DNA of 15,370 nt from Pseudomonadota bacterium (GTDB lineage Bacteria > Pseudomonadota > Alphaproteobacteria > Rhodobacterales > Rhodobacteraceae). The translations under genes were made by a program, and so were the position numbers. The stretch spans positions 1 through 15,370 of the forward strand of contig JAQCLA010000034.1 in NCBI GenBank assembly GCA_027592105.1, in the 5' to 3' direction. This document shows positions 7,466 to 15,287 of the stretch, one piece after another. The stretch's first letter is position 1. The number at the start of each line of letters is the position of its first letter. The notes beneath the pieces were generated by a model, which did not search any database, had not been told where the DNA came from, and saw only the letters and a program-made list of their open reading frames with translations.

Positions 7466-9361
7466 TTAGCCCTTTGCGGGGTAGCCCAAGCCCGCCAGCG
7501 CCGCGCGGATTTCATCCAAGATCGCGGGATCGTCGATGGTCGCGGGCATCTTGAAGGCCTCGCCATCGGCGATCTTGACCATGGTGGCGCGCAAGATCTT
7601 GCCCGAGCGCGTCTTGGGCAGGCGGTCGACCACCACCGCCAACTTGAAGGCCGCCACGGGTCCGATGCGGTCGCGCACCAGCTTGACGCAATCCTTGACC
7701 ACCTGGTCGGACGTGGTCTTGGCCCCTTTGTTCAGGCACAAGAACCCCATCGGCAATTGCCCCTTGAGGCTATCGGCAACCCCAATCACGGCGCATTCGG
7801 CGACATCAGGGTGGGAGGCCAAAACCTCCTCCATCGCGCCGGTGGACAGGCGGTGGCCCGCCACATTGATCACATCATCGGTGCGCGCCATGATGTAGAG
7901 ATAGCCATCCGCGTCGATCATCCCCGCATCGCCGGTTTCATAAAAGCCGGGGAAATGGCTGAGATAGGATTTGCGAAAGCGGTCCTCTGCCTGCCACAGA
8001 TTAGGCAGTGTGCCGGGGGGCAGCGGCAGCTTGATGGCGATGGCACCCAGCGTGCCGGGTTCCACGGCATGGCCCGCCTCATCAAGGATTTGCACATCAT
8101 AGCCGGGCATCGCGACAGAGGGGCTACCGATCTTGACGGGCAGCTTTTCGACCCCCAAGGGGTTGCCCGCAATCGCCCAACCGGTCTCGGTCTGCCACCA
8201 ATGGTCGATCACCGGCACGCCCAGCTTGTCTTGCGCCCATTCGATGGTGTCAGGATCGGCGCGTTCGCCGGCTAGAAACAGGCTTTCAAGGCTGGAAAGG
8301 TCGTAGTCGCCCACCAACTCGCCCAAAGGATCGTCACGCTTGATCGCGCGGAATGCCGTCGGCGCGGTAAACAGCGACTTGACCTTGTGGTCTTGGATCA
8401 CCCGCCAAAAGGTGCCGGCATCCGGCGTGCCCACGGGCTTGCCCTCGAACACGATGGTGGTGCAGCCGAATGTCAGCGGCGCGTAGCAGATATAGCTATG
8501 CCCCACGACCCAACCCACGTCGGAGGCGGCCCAGAACACCTCGCCGGGATTCATGTCATAGAGGTTGCGCATCGACCAGTTGAGCGCGACCAGATGACCG
8601 CCGGTGTGGCGGATCACGCCTTTGGGCTGGCCCGTCGTGCCGGAGGTATAAAGGATATAGGCCGGGTGGTTGCCCGCGACCGGCACGCAATCGGCGGGGG
8701 TGACGCCATATTGAAAGGCGTGCCAATCGTGGTCGCGGCCTTCCTCCAGCTTGGCGACCTCTTGTTCGCGCTGAAAGATCACGCAGAAATCGGGTTGATG
8801 CTGGGCGATCTCAAGCGCGCCGTCCAGCAGCGGCTTGTAATGCACCACCCGTCCCGGTTCGATCCCGCAGCTTGCCGCGATGATGCATTTGGGGGTGCAA
8901 TCGTCGATCCGCACAGCCAGCTCGTTGGCCGCGAAACCGCCAAAGACGACCGAATGGATCGCGCCCAGCCGCGCGCAGGCCAGCATCGCCTCAAGCGCTT
9001 CAGGCACCATCGGCATATAGATGATGACGCGGTCACCCTTTTCCACGCCCTTGGCACGCAATGCACCAGCCAAGGAGGCGACGCGCGCCTGCAACTCGGC
9101 ATAGGTGATCTTATGGGTGGAGCCTGTCAGCGGACTGTCATGGATAATGGCAAGACGGTCGCCATGCCCCGCTGCCACATGCCGATCGACCGCGTTCCAA
9201 CAGGTGTTCAGCGTGCCATCGGCAAACCATTCGTAAAGCGGTGCTTGATCTGCGAACAAAGCTTTAGAAGGTTGGGTGACCCAATCGATACCATCGGCGG
9301 CCTCCATCCAGAAACCATCGGGGTCGCGCTTGGCGCGTTCATAGATATCGGCATACCGCAT
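7466..9361 (-). CDS. prpE: Propionyl-CoA synthetase (acyl-CoA synthetase of the Acs/PrpE family)
   Basis: The enzyme activates propionate to propionyl-CoA through an acyl-adenylate, using ATP and CoA in the cytosol. The protein has 631 residues, the PrpE length. AMP-forming ligase motifs are all present: TSGTTGQPKG at 239-248, GWVVGHSY, HWWQTETGW at about 387-395, YETGD at 474-478, RTDDVINVAGHRLSTGAMEEV, and the C-terminal KTRSGKILR, whose Lys588 is the catalytic lysine regulated by acetylation in related enzymes. The N-terminus (RYADIYERAKRDPDGFW) and the INVAGHRLSTGAMEEV and LKGQLPMGF segments are more like PrpE/ACSS3 than Acs, so propionate is the likely substrate, though some acetate activity is possible. 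The ATG at 9361 was chosen over the frame's open extension to 9388 because AGGAGG sits 8 bases upstream. It lies 100 bases downstream of maeB on the same strand. Confidence 0.92.
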   Translation of the reverse strand: MRYADIYERAKRDPDGFWMEAADGIDWVTQPSKALFADQAPLYEWFADGTLNTCWNAVDRHVAAGHGDRLAIIHDSPLTGSTHKITYAELQARVASLAGALRAKGVEKGDRVIIYMPMVPEALEAMLACARLGAIHSVVFGGFAANELAVRIDDCTPKCIIAASCGIEPGRVVHYKPLLDGALEIAQHQPDFCVIFQREQEVAKLEEGRDHDWHAFQYGVTPADCVPVAGNHPAYILYTSGTTGQPKGVIRHTGGHLVALNWSMRNLYDMNPGEVFWAASDVGWVVGHSYICYAPLTFGCTTIVFEGKPVGTPDAGTFWRVIQDHKVKSLFTAPTAFRAIKRDDPLGELVGDYDLSSLESLFLAGERADPDTIEWAQDKLGVPVIDHWWQTETGWAIAGNPLGVEKLPVKIGSPSVAMPGYDVQILDEAGHAVEPGTLGAIAIKLPLPPGTLPNLWQAEDRFRKSYLSHFPGFYETGDAGMIDADGYLYIMARTDDVINVAGHRLSTGAMEEVLASHPDVAECAVIGVADSLKGQLPMGFLCLNKGAKTTSDQVVKDCVKLVRDRIGPVAAFKLAVVVDRLPKTRSGKILRATMVKIADGEAFKMPATIDDPAILDEIRAALAGLGYPAKG

Positions 9362-9389
9362 GGGTTGTCCCTCCTTCGCTGTGCGCAAC

Positions 9390-9419
9390 TTTGTATCGTT
9401 ACGGGCGCGGTGGGCGCAA
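9390..9419 (-). promoter_or_regulatory. Possible promoter of prpE
   Basis: On the minus strand TTGCGC (9419-9414) and TACAAA (9395-9390) are separated by 18 bases. The -10 matches four of six positions and the -35 three. They lie in the 100-base gap between maeB and prpE, so prpE may have its own promoter as well as readthrough from maeB. No TTTGCAAA-type propionate regulator site is visible. Confidence 0.28.
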
Positions 9420-9440
9420 TTCGGTGACTTTGCCGCATGG

Positions 9441-9459
9441 GGGCGCTAACGGCGCGCCC
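9441..9459 (-). other. Small GC-rich hairpin after maeB
   Basis: The inverted repeat GGGCGC (9441-9446) and GCGCCC (9454-9459), with a 7-base loop, starts 2 bases beyond the maeB stop codon on the minus strand. No T-run follows, so it is not a standard intrinsic terminator. It could stabilise the maeB 3' end or weaken readthrough into prpE. Confidence 0.3.
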
Positions 9460-9461
9460 GC

Positions 9462-11741
9462 TCACCCATAGGTGCTGACAGGCGTTCCCGCGAGCGCGGA
9501 AATGTTCAAAAGCCCACGCGCCGTGATCGAAGGTGTCACGATATGCGCGCGGTTGCCCATCCCCATCAAGATCGGCCCGACCTCAAGCCCGCCTGCGCGC
9601 GCTTTGAGCATGTTGCGCGCAGCCCCCGCCGCATCGGTCGAGGCAAAGACCAGCGCATTGGCCGCGCCGTTCATCCGTGTGCCGGGCAAAAGCCGCTCGC
9701 GCAGCTCGGCATCAAGGGCCGTATCGACATGCATCTCGCCCTCATAGACGAAATCCGTGCCCTCACGATCAAGAATGTCGAGGGCTGCACGCATCCGCCG
9801 CCCGCTATCGGTGTCGAGATTGCCAAACTGGCTGCCCGAACACAGCGCCACCTTGGGCTCGATCCCGAAGCGGCGGATATGGCGGGCGCAGCCGCGCACG
9901 GTTTCGGCGATCTGGTCCGGCGTCGGTTCGGGATGCACCTGCGTATCGGCGATGAACAGCGGCCCCTCGTCCGAGATCATCAGGCTAAGCGCGCCCACGG
10001 GATGCAACCCATCGGTGGCCAGAACCTCGGTGATATATTTCAGATGCCACAGATATTGGCCGAAGGTGCCGCAGATCAGGCTATCGGCCTCGCCGCGCTG
10101 AACCATCACCGCGCCGATGGCAGTGGAATTGGTGCGCATGATCGCGCGCGCCAAATCGGGGGTCACGCCGCGCCGCGCCATGATGGCGTGATAGCTTTGC
10201 CAGTAATCGCGGTAGCGTGGATCGTTCTCGGGGTTGACCAGATCGAAATCGCGGCCAGCGCGCAGTGTCAGACCAGCGCGTTCGATACGGGTGTCGATCA
10301 CCTCGGGGCGACCGATCAAGATGGGCTTGTCGGTCGTCTCTTCGACCATGGCTTGGGCTGCGCGCAGCACGCGCTCATCCTCACCCTCGGCAAAGACGAT
10401 GCGGCGCTCAGCCGTGCGCGCGGCGTCAAAGACCGGGCGCATTATCATGGCCGATTTGAACACCGATTGGTTGAGTTGGGCGCGATAAGCCTCGATATCA
10501 TCCAAGGGCCGCGTGGCCACGCCCGAGGCCATCGCGGCCTCGGCCACGGCACTGGCTACCACCGCGATCAAGCGGCGATCAAAGGGCTTGGGGATCAGGT
10601 AATCGGCCCCGAAGGTCAACTGTTCACCGGCATAGGCAGCGGCGGCCTCGGCGCTGGTGGTGGCGCGGGCCAGCGCCGCGATCCCCTCGATACAGGCGAT
10701 CTTCATCGCATCGTTGATCTCGGTCGCGCCCACATCCAGCGCGCCCCGAAAGATGAAGGGAAAACACAGCACATTGTTGACTTGATTGGGAAAATCGCTG
10801 CGCCCTGTGGCGATGATCGCATCGGGGGCGACAGCGCGCACCGCATCGGGCAAGATCTCGGGCGTAGGGTTGGCCAGTGCGAAAATGATCGGGCGCGGCG
10901 ACATGCGCGCCACCATCTCGGGCGTCAGCACACCGGGGCCGGACAGCCCAAGGAACAGATCGGCCCCATCCACGACATCCGACAGCGTGCGCGCATCGGT
11001 TTTCTGCGCATAGGCCGCCTTTTGCGGGTTCATATCGACCTCACGGCCCTCGTAAACCAGCCCGTTGATGTCGCAAAGCCAGATATTCTCGCGCTTCACG
11101 CCCAGCTTGAGCAGCATATTGAGGCATGCGATCCCTGCAGCACCGCCACCCGTGGAGACGATCTTGATATCGGCGAACTGCTTGCCCGCCACGCGCAGCG
11201 CATTGGTCGCCGCCGCCCCCACCACGATGGCCGTGCCATGCTGATCATCATGAAAAACGGGGATGTTCATCCGCTCACGGCAGATTTGTTCAACGATAAA
11301 ACAATCGGGCGCCTTGATGTCTTCGAGGTTGATCGCACCGAAGGTCGGCTCCAGCGCACAGACGATATCGGCCAGCTTATGCGGATCGGATTCGTTGAGT
11401 TCGATATCGAAGCAATCGATATTGGCAAAGGTCTTGAACAAGACCGCTTTGCCCTCCATCACGGGTTTGGAGGCAAGCGCGCCGATGTTGCCCAGCCCCA
11501 GAACGGCCGTGCCATTGGTGACGACCGCCACCAAGTTCCCACGCGTCGTGTAGCGCGCCGCCGTGCTTGGATCGGCCTTGATTTCAAGGCAAGCCTCTGC
11601 CACGCCGGGCGAGTAGGCGCGCGCCAGATCGCGACCATTGGCCAAGGGCTTCGTGGCGCGGATCTCGAGCTTACCGGGCTTGGGATGCTCGTGATAGAAC
11701 AAGGCCGCATTGCGCAGCGCCTCTTGTTTTTCGTCGCTCAT
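9462..11741 (-). CDS. maeB: NADP-dependent malic enzyme with C-terminal phosphotransacetylase-like domain
   Basis: The enzyme oxidatively decarboxylates malate to pyruvate and CO2 with NADP+, supplying pyruvate and NADPH during growth on C4 or propionate-derived carbon. The 759 residues are the length of the MaeB-type fusion. The malic-enzyme part spans about 1-420: AYSPGVAEAC with Tyr43, EGKAVLFKTFANIDCFD with Lys98, metal ligands in LEDIKAP (Glu140/Asp141) and FHDDQHG (Asp165/Asp166), and a nucleotide-binding STGGGAAGIACL at about 196-207. The Pta-like part spans about 430-759 (VFAEGEDERVLRA; IVTPSITARGLLN near the end). In studied homologues this domain has no clear phosphotransacetylase activity and affects oligomerisation and allosteric control by acetyl-CoA; I infer the same here. 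The ATG at 11741 has GGAGGG 6 bases upstream. NADP rather than NAD preference is from family type, not a specific residue. Confidence 0.96.
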   Translation of the reverse strand: MSDEKQEALRNAALFYHEHPKPGKLEIRATKPLANGRDLARAYSPGVAEACLEIKADPSTAARYTTRGNLVAVVTNGTAVLGLGNIGALASKPVMEGKAVLFKTFANIDCFDIELNESDPHKLADIVCALEPTFGAINLEDIKAPDCFIVEQICRERMNIPVFHDDQHGTAIVVGAAATNALRVAGKQFADIKIVSTGGGAAGIACLNMLLKLGVKRENIWLCDINGLVYEGREVDMNPQKAAYAQKTDARTLSDVVDGADLFLGLSGPGVLTPEMVARMSPRPIIFALANPTPEILPDAVRAVAPDAIIATGRSDFPNQVNNVLCFPFIFRGALDVGATEINDAMKIACIEGIAALARATTSAEAAAAYAGEQLTFGADYLIPKPFDRRLIAVVASAVAEAAMASGVATRPLDDIEAYRAQLNQSVFKSAMIMRPVFDAARTAERRIVFAEGEDERVLRAAQAMVEETTDKPILIGRPEVIDTRIERAGLTLRAGRDFDLVNPENDPRYRDYWQSYHAIMARRGVTPDLARAIMRTNSTAIGAVMVQRGEADSLICGTFGQYLWHLKYITEVLATDGLHPVGALSLMISDEGPLFIADTQVHPEPTPDQIAETVRGCARHIRRFGIEPKVALCSGSQFGNLDTDSGRRMRAALDILDREGTDFVYEGEMHVDTALDAELRERLLPGTRMNGAANALVFASTDAAGAARNMLKARAGGLEVGPILMGMGNRAHIVTPSITARGLLNISALAGTPVSTYG

Positions 11742-11763
11742 CCCACACCCTCCGATAAATTTA

Positions 11764-11777
11764 GTTTAACGTTAAAC
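11764..11777. promoter_or_regulatory. Perfect 14-base palindrome, candidate operator of maeB
   Basis: The sequence GTTTAACGTTAAAC is its own reverse complement, with a central CG. It ends 22 bases upstream of the maeB ATG and covers the predicted -10 box. Perfect palindromes with a central CG pair are typical of LacI-family operators. A regulator of gluconeogenic carbon flow would fit, but the binding protein is not identifiable from this window. The palindrome is seen directly; the operator role is inferred. Confidence 0.55.
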
Positions 11778-11799
11778 ATTCTTTCCCGAAAAGCCGCAA
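11771..11799 (-). promoter_or_regulatory. Probable promoter of maeB overlapped by a palindrome
   Basis: On the minus strand TTGCGG (11799-11794) and TTTAAC (11776-11771) are exactly 17 bases apart; the -10 matches four of six positions. The predicted start is near 11764, leaving a ~22-base leader with GGAGGG before the ATG at 11741. The -10 lies entirely inside the 14-base palindrome, so a protein bound there would block RNA polymerase. Confidence 0.45.
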
Positions 11800-11853
11800 G
11801 ATGACGCAAGGTCGCGCGACGTAGACATGCCTGTTTCGGCATCATCCGATACT

Positions 11854-12621
11854 TCAGGTGAACTGTTCGCGCAGCAGCCGCTCATCCAGACCGTGACCCG
11901 GATCGAAGAGAATGCGATGGGCGATATCGGGCTCTGACCGGATCTCGACCGACACCACATTGGCCACCGAACGGCTATCGGCATCGGCCATGACCGGGCG
12001 CTTGTCGGGATCGATCACATCGAACCGCACCACCGCAGTTTTGGGCAAAAGCGCACCGCGCCAACGCCGAGGCCGGAAGGCGGCAACCGCAGTCAAGGCC
12101 AGCACCTCGGCCCCGATCGGCAGAATCGGACCATGGGCGGAATAGTTGTAGGCCGTCGACCCCGCAGGCGTGCACAACAGCGCACCATCGCAGACCAACT
12201 CCTCCATCCGAAGCCGCCCGTCGACCAATATCCGCAGTTTGGCGGCTTGCGGCCCCGCCCGCAGCAAGCTGACCTCGTTGATCGCCAAAGCCTCGACCAC
12301 CTGACCCTCGGTTGTGGTGGCGCGCATATGCAGCGGGTTGACCACCGCCGCCTCGGCCCGGTCGAGCCGTTCGATCAGATCATCCTCGGCATAGGCATTC
12401 ATCAAAAAGCCCACTGTACCACGATTCATCCCATAGACCGACAGACCCAGCGCCTGGGTGGCATGCATGGTCTGGAGCATGAAGCCATCGCCGCCCAGCG
12501 CGACGATCACATCGGCTTGTTCGGGGGCATGCACGCCGTAACGCGCCTCCAACCGCTGGCGCGCTTCCTGCGACAGCGCGGTATCGGAGGCGAGAAAGGC
12601 GATCTTGCGTGGCATGGGCAT
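11854..12621 (-). CDS. nadK: NAD kinase
   Basis: NadK phosphorylates NAD+ to NADP+ in the cytosol using ATP (or polyphosphate in some families). The 255 residues match the short form found in alphaproteobacteria. Family motifs are intact: LGGDGFML with the catalytic GGDG at 43-46 (Asp45), GMNRGTVGFLMN at 64-75, AINEV with Asn115-Glu116, and the NAD-binding TPAGSTAYNYSAHGP at 151-165. The start at ATG 12621 was chosen because an AGGGAGGG lies about 6 bases upstream and the protein from there (MPMPRKIAFLASD) looks like a NadK start. An in-frame ATG at 12615 is an alternative, and the frame is open upstream to 12696 with sequence that does not look conserved. It is divergent from glyA across 188 bases and lies 112 bases upstream of maeB, which consumes its product NADP+. 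Confidence 0.95.
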   Translation of the reverse strand: MPMPRKIAFLASDTALSQEARQRLEARYGVHAPEQADVIVALGGDGFMLQTMHATQALGLSVYGMNRGTVGFLMNAYAEDDLIERLDRAEAAVVNPLHMRATTTEGQVVEALAINEVSLLRAGPQAAKLRILVDGRLRMEELVCDGALLCTPAGSTAYNYSAHGPILPIGAEVLALTAVAAFRPRRWRGALLPKTAVVRFDVIDPDKRPVMADADSRSVANVVSVEIRSEPDIAHRILFDPGHGLDERLLREQFT

Positions 12622-12789
12622 CTTTGGCCCTCCCTTCGGGTCTTGACGCACCCTCGCCCGGTCAGATCGGAAACTCAATCCATCTTCGGCATGCATCTTG
12701 CCGCTTTCGGGGGGTATGGTGACGCTTTGTACCCTTCCAGATCGGCTTTGCTTGCCGTAAACGGCGCGCTAAGTCACATCACACACCGA

Positions 12790-12799
12790 CCCTATAGGG
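12790..12799 (+). promoter_or_regulatory. Palindrome overlapping the glyA ribosome-binding site
   Basis: CCCTATAGGG is a perfect 10-base palindrome, and its right half runs into the AGGGAGA (12796-12802) that serves as the glyA ribosome-binding site, 8 bases before the ATG. It may be a protein-binding site or simply chance. The stem is too tight to form a good RNA hairpin, since only a loop of four would be left. Confidence 0.25.
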
Positions 12800-12809
12800 A
12801 GACGCTGCC

Positions 12810-14105
12810 ATGAACGCCCCCCACCGCGACGCAGGTTTTTTCACCGAAACGCTGGAAAGCCGCGACCCCGAGATTTTCGGCGCGATCCGCCAAGAACTTG
12901 GCCGCCAACGCCACGAGATCGAGCTGATCGCCTCGGAAAACATCGTCTCCGCCGCCGTGATGGAAGCGCAGGGCTCGGTGATGACCAATAAATACGCCGA
13001 GGGCTATCCGGGTCGGCGCTACTATGGCGGCTGCCAATTCGTCGATATCGCCGAAGAGCTGGCCATCGAACGCGCCAAACAGCTTTTCGGTGTTGGCTTT
13101 GCCAATGTGCAGCCCAACTCCGGCTCTCAGGCCAACCAAGGCGTTTTCACCGCGCTCTTGCAGCCCGGCGATACGATCTTGGGCATGAGCCTTGATGCGG
13201 GCGGCCACCTGACGCATGGCGCCAAGCCCAACCAGTCAGGCAAATGGTTCAATGCGATCCAATACGGCGTGCGCCAGCAGGATTTGAGCGTCGATTACGA
13301 CCAGATCGCCGCATTGGCCGCGGAACATCAGCCCAAGATGCTGATTGCGGGCGGCTCGGCCATTCCGCGGATCATCGATTTCGCCCGTATGCGCGAGATT
13401 GCCGATAGCGTCGGCGCTTACCTGCTGGTCGATATGGCACATTTCGCGGGTCTTGTGGCCTCGGGCCATTACCCCTCGCCCTTCCCGCATGCGCATGTGG
13501 CCACGACCACCACGCACAAGACCCTGCGCGGTCCGCGCGGCGGCATGATCCTGACGGGTGACGAGGCGATCGCGAAGAAAGTCAATTCCGCGATCTTCCC
13601 CGGCATCCAAGGCGGCCCCTTGATGCATGTGATCGCGGCCAAGGCCGTGGCCTTCGGCGAGGCGCTGCGCACCGAATTCAAGGACTACCAGACCCAAGTG
13701 ATCCGCAACGCCCAAGCGCTGGCCGACCAGCTGATGAAGGGTGGGCTTGATATCGTCACGGGCGGCACCGATACCCATCTGATGTTGGTCGATTTGCGCC
13801 CCAAGGGCGTCAAGGGCAACGCCACCGAGCAAGCCTTGGGGCGCGCGCATATCACCTGCAACAAGAACGGCATCCCCTTCGACACCGAAAAGCCCACGAT
13901 CACGAGCGGTATCCGTCTGGGCAGCCCCGCAGGCACCACGCGCGGCTTCGGCGAGCCGGAATTCCGCCAGATCGGCGACTGGATCACCCGCGTCGTCGAT
14001 GGGCTTGCGGCCAATGGCGAAGCGGGCAATGGCGCGGTCGAAGATGCAGTGCGCGCCGAGGTCGAGGCGCTGTGCCAACAATTTCCGATCTATCCCAAGC
14101 TCTGA
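12810..14105 (+). CDS. glyA: Serine hydroxymethyltransferase
   Basis: GlyA interconverts serine plus tetrahydrofolate with glycine plus 5,10-methylene-tetrahydrofolate, the main source of one-carbon units. It is a cytosolic PLP enzyme. The 431 residues are the usual bacterial length. Visible signatures are ELIASENIVS at 38-47, the tyrosine-rich YGGCQFVD at 72-79, NVQPNSGSQAN at 99-109, the PLP-pairing LLVDMAHFAG with Asp208 and His211, and the PLP-lysine motif TTTTHKTLRGPRGG at 232-245, where Lys237 forms the Schiff base. FPGIQGGP follows at 263-270. The ATG at 12810 has AGGGAGA just upstream. The gene is divergent from nadK and is followed by a strong composite hairpin, so it is probably transcribed alone. 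No folate riboswitch or glycine riboswitch pattern was seen in the 188-base leader region. Confidence 0.98.
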   Translation: MNAPHRDAGFFTETLESRDPEIFGAIRQELGRQRHEIELIASENIVSAAVMEAQGSVMTNKYAEGYPGRRYYGGCQFVDIAEELAIERAKQLFGVGFANVQPNSGSQANQGVFTALLQPGDTILGMSLDAGGHLTHGAKPNQSGKWFNAIQYGVRQQDLSVDYDQIAALAAEHQPKMLIAGGSAIPRIIDFARMREIADSVGAYLLVDMAHFAGLVASGHYPSPFPHAHVATTTTHKTLRGPRGGMILTGDEAIAKKVNSAIFPGIQGGPLMHVIAAKAVAFGEALRTEFKDYQTQVIRNAQALADQLMKGGLDIVTGGTDTHLMLVDLRPKGVKGNATEQALGRAHITCNKNGIPFDTEKPTITSGIRLGSPAGTTRGFGEPEFRQIGDWITRVVDGLAANGEAGNGAVEDAVRAEVEALCQQFPIYPKL

Positions 14106-14143
14106 CAGGCTAGATCCATCATTTTCGTCTGCAATGATCTTGA

Positions 14144-14190
14144 ACGGCCCGTAGTTTCGCCATAAATCTGGCGGGACTGCGGGCCGTTTG
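14144..14190 (+). terminator. Composite hairpin terminator after glyA
   Basis: A 9-base outer stem (AACGGCCCG at 14144-14152, CGGGCCGTT at 14181-14189) encloses a second stem (CGCCA at 14159-14163, TGGCG at 14170-14174) with a GT/AC pair between them, giving one long interrupted hairpin with a 6-base loop. It begins 38 bases after the glyA stop. The end runs into TTT only, so the U-tract is short. The stem is strong enough to be a convincing terminator or mRNA-end stabiliser. It separates glyA from the desaturase. Confidence 0.7.
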
Positions 14191-14243
14191 CTGCTGTGTC
14201 CGGCCGTGCCCGCGCTGCCTGATCATTTGTCGAGCGAAACACG

Positions 14244-15287
14244 ATGCAAGCCGCGCCGTCCCTTCGACCCGAGATCACACCCGCGTTCCGCGCCGAGGCG
14301 CTCCGCGAAATCCGCGCCTTTACCCGCGATTGGACCGCGCGCGACGACCGTTTGGCCGCGCTGAGCTATGGCGCGACCTTCTTCTTGTACTTCGCCACAT
14401 TCTGGCTTGCGGTGCAGCTTTGGCCCAATCCTTGGCTTGTCTTGCTGGTCATTGTGATCAATGCGTTCTTGGGTGTGCGGCTTTACGTGCTGCAACATGA
14501 TTGCGGCCATGGCGCGTTGTTTTCGACCAAGCGGCGCAATGATCTGGCCGGTCACGGCCTGTCGATCTTCACGCTCACACCCTACCGGGTGATGCAGTCC
14601 AACCATAATGCGCATCATTCTCATCTCGGCAATCTCGACGAACGCGATACGACCGAGATCTTCACCATGACGCTGCGCGAATGGCAGGCGGCAAGCCCGT
14701 GGCGCAGGCTATGGTACAGGCTGTATCGCCACCCGCTGATCTTGATCCCGATCGGAGGTATCTTCACCTATGTGCTGGCCTATCGCTGGCCCAAGAACGC
14801 GGGCCGCATCGACCCCAAGGGCGTGATCTTGCATAATCTGGGACTGGCGCTGTGGATCGGCATGATCTGGGTTTTCGCCGGCGGGCCGGGCTTGATCATC
14901 TATGCGGCCACCGTTTTCGTCGCCGCCTGTATCGGGGTGTTCCTCGTCTATCTGCAACATAATTTCGAAGATACATGGTGGGATCGCAAACCCGATCTGA
15001 ACCCTGCACGCGCGGCACTTCAGGGGTCTTCGGCGCTGGATCTGGGCTGGTGGTTTGATCTGGCCGTCGCAAATATCACCTATCACGACATCCATCATTT
15101 CAACGCCAATATCCCCAGCTACCGGCTGCGCGCCTGCCACCGCGCGCTGCGCGCGAAATATGCGGTGCCGACCATCGGCTGGGCCGAGGCCTTGCGATCT
15201 TTCACCCTAAAGCTATGGGATGAAGACCAAGGCCGGCTGGTGGCTTTTCCGACCAACGCCCCACATGTCGCAGCACGAACGGCCTAA
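14244..15287 (+). CDS. Membrane fatty acid desaturase
   Basis: An integral membrane di-iron desaturase that introduces a double bond into an acyl chain. The 347 residues contain the three histidine boxes in order: HDCGH at 85-89, HNAHHSH at 121-127 and HDIHH at 281-285, plus a QHNFED with an additional His at 239. Hydrophobic segments lie at about 44-60, 64-81, 165-180 and 199-236. The pattern is closest to the acyl-lipid Delta-12/omega-6 (DesA-like) branch by box spacing (HxCGH, HxxHH, HxxHH). The exact regiospecificity and substrate (phospholipid, glycolipid or acyl-CoA) cannot be told. The start ATG 14244 is the only one in frame, because an in-frame stop lies just upstream at 14220. Only a weak GAGCGAA precedes it. 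It stands alone between two hairpins. Beta-carotene ketolase/hydroxylase relatives also carry His boxes, but their spacing differs. Confidence 0.88.
   Translation: MQAAPSLRPEITPAFRAEALREIRAFTRDWTARDDRLAALSYGATFFLYFATFWLAVQLWPNPWLVLLVIVINAFLGVRLYVLQHDCGHGALFSTKRRNDLAGHGLSIFTLTPYRVMQSNHNAHHSHLGNLDERDTTEIFTMTLREWQAASPWRRLWYRLYRHPLILIPIGGIFTYVLAYRWPKNAGRIDPKGVILHNLGLALWIGMIWVFAGGPGLIIYAATVFVAACIGVFLVYLQHNFEDTWWDRKPDLNPARAALQGSSALDLGWWFDLAVANITYHDIHHFNANIPSYRLRACHRALRAKYAVPTIGWAEALRSFTLKLWDEDQGRLVAFPTNAPHVAARTA

Noticed and set aside
9362..9461. Search for a propionate-regulator (TTTGCAAA-like) site upstream of prpE
   Set aside because: Only partial matches (GCAAAG, GCGCAA) occur; no symmetric site is present.
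9543..11804. A very long open frame on the plus strand opposite maeB
   Set aside because: Its translation is His/Asp/Gly-rich with no recognisable domain, while the minus strand encodes a complete, motif-rich malic enzyme. Long antisense frames are common in GC-rich genes.
11827..11842. ATGCC...GGCAT hairpin after nadK
   Set aside because: Five-base stem without a T-run. It could weakly mark the nadK end but is not strong enough to annotate.
14119..14139. ATCATT...AATGAT inverted repeat before the glyA terminator
   Set aside because: AT-rich six-base stem with a nine-base loop, weak next to the much stronger composite hairpin.
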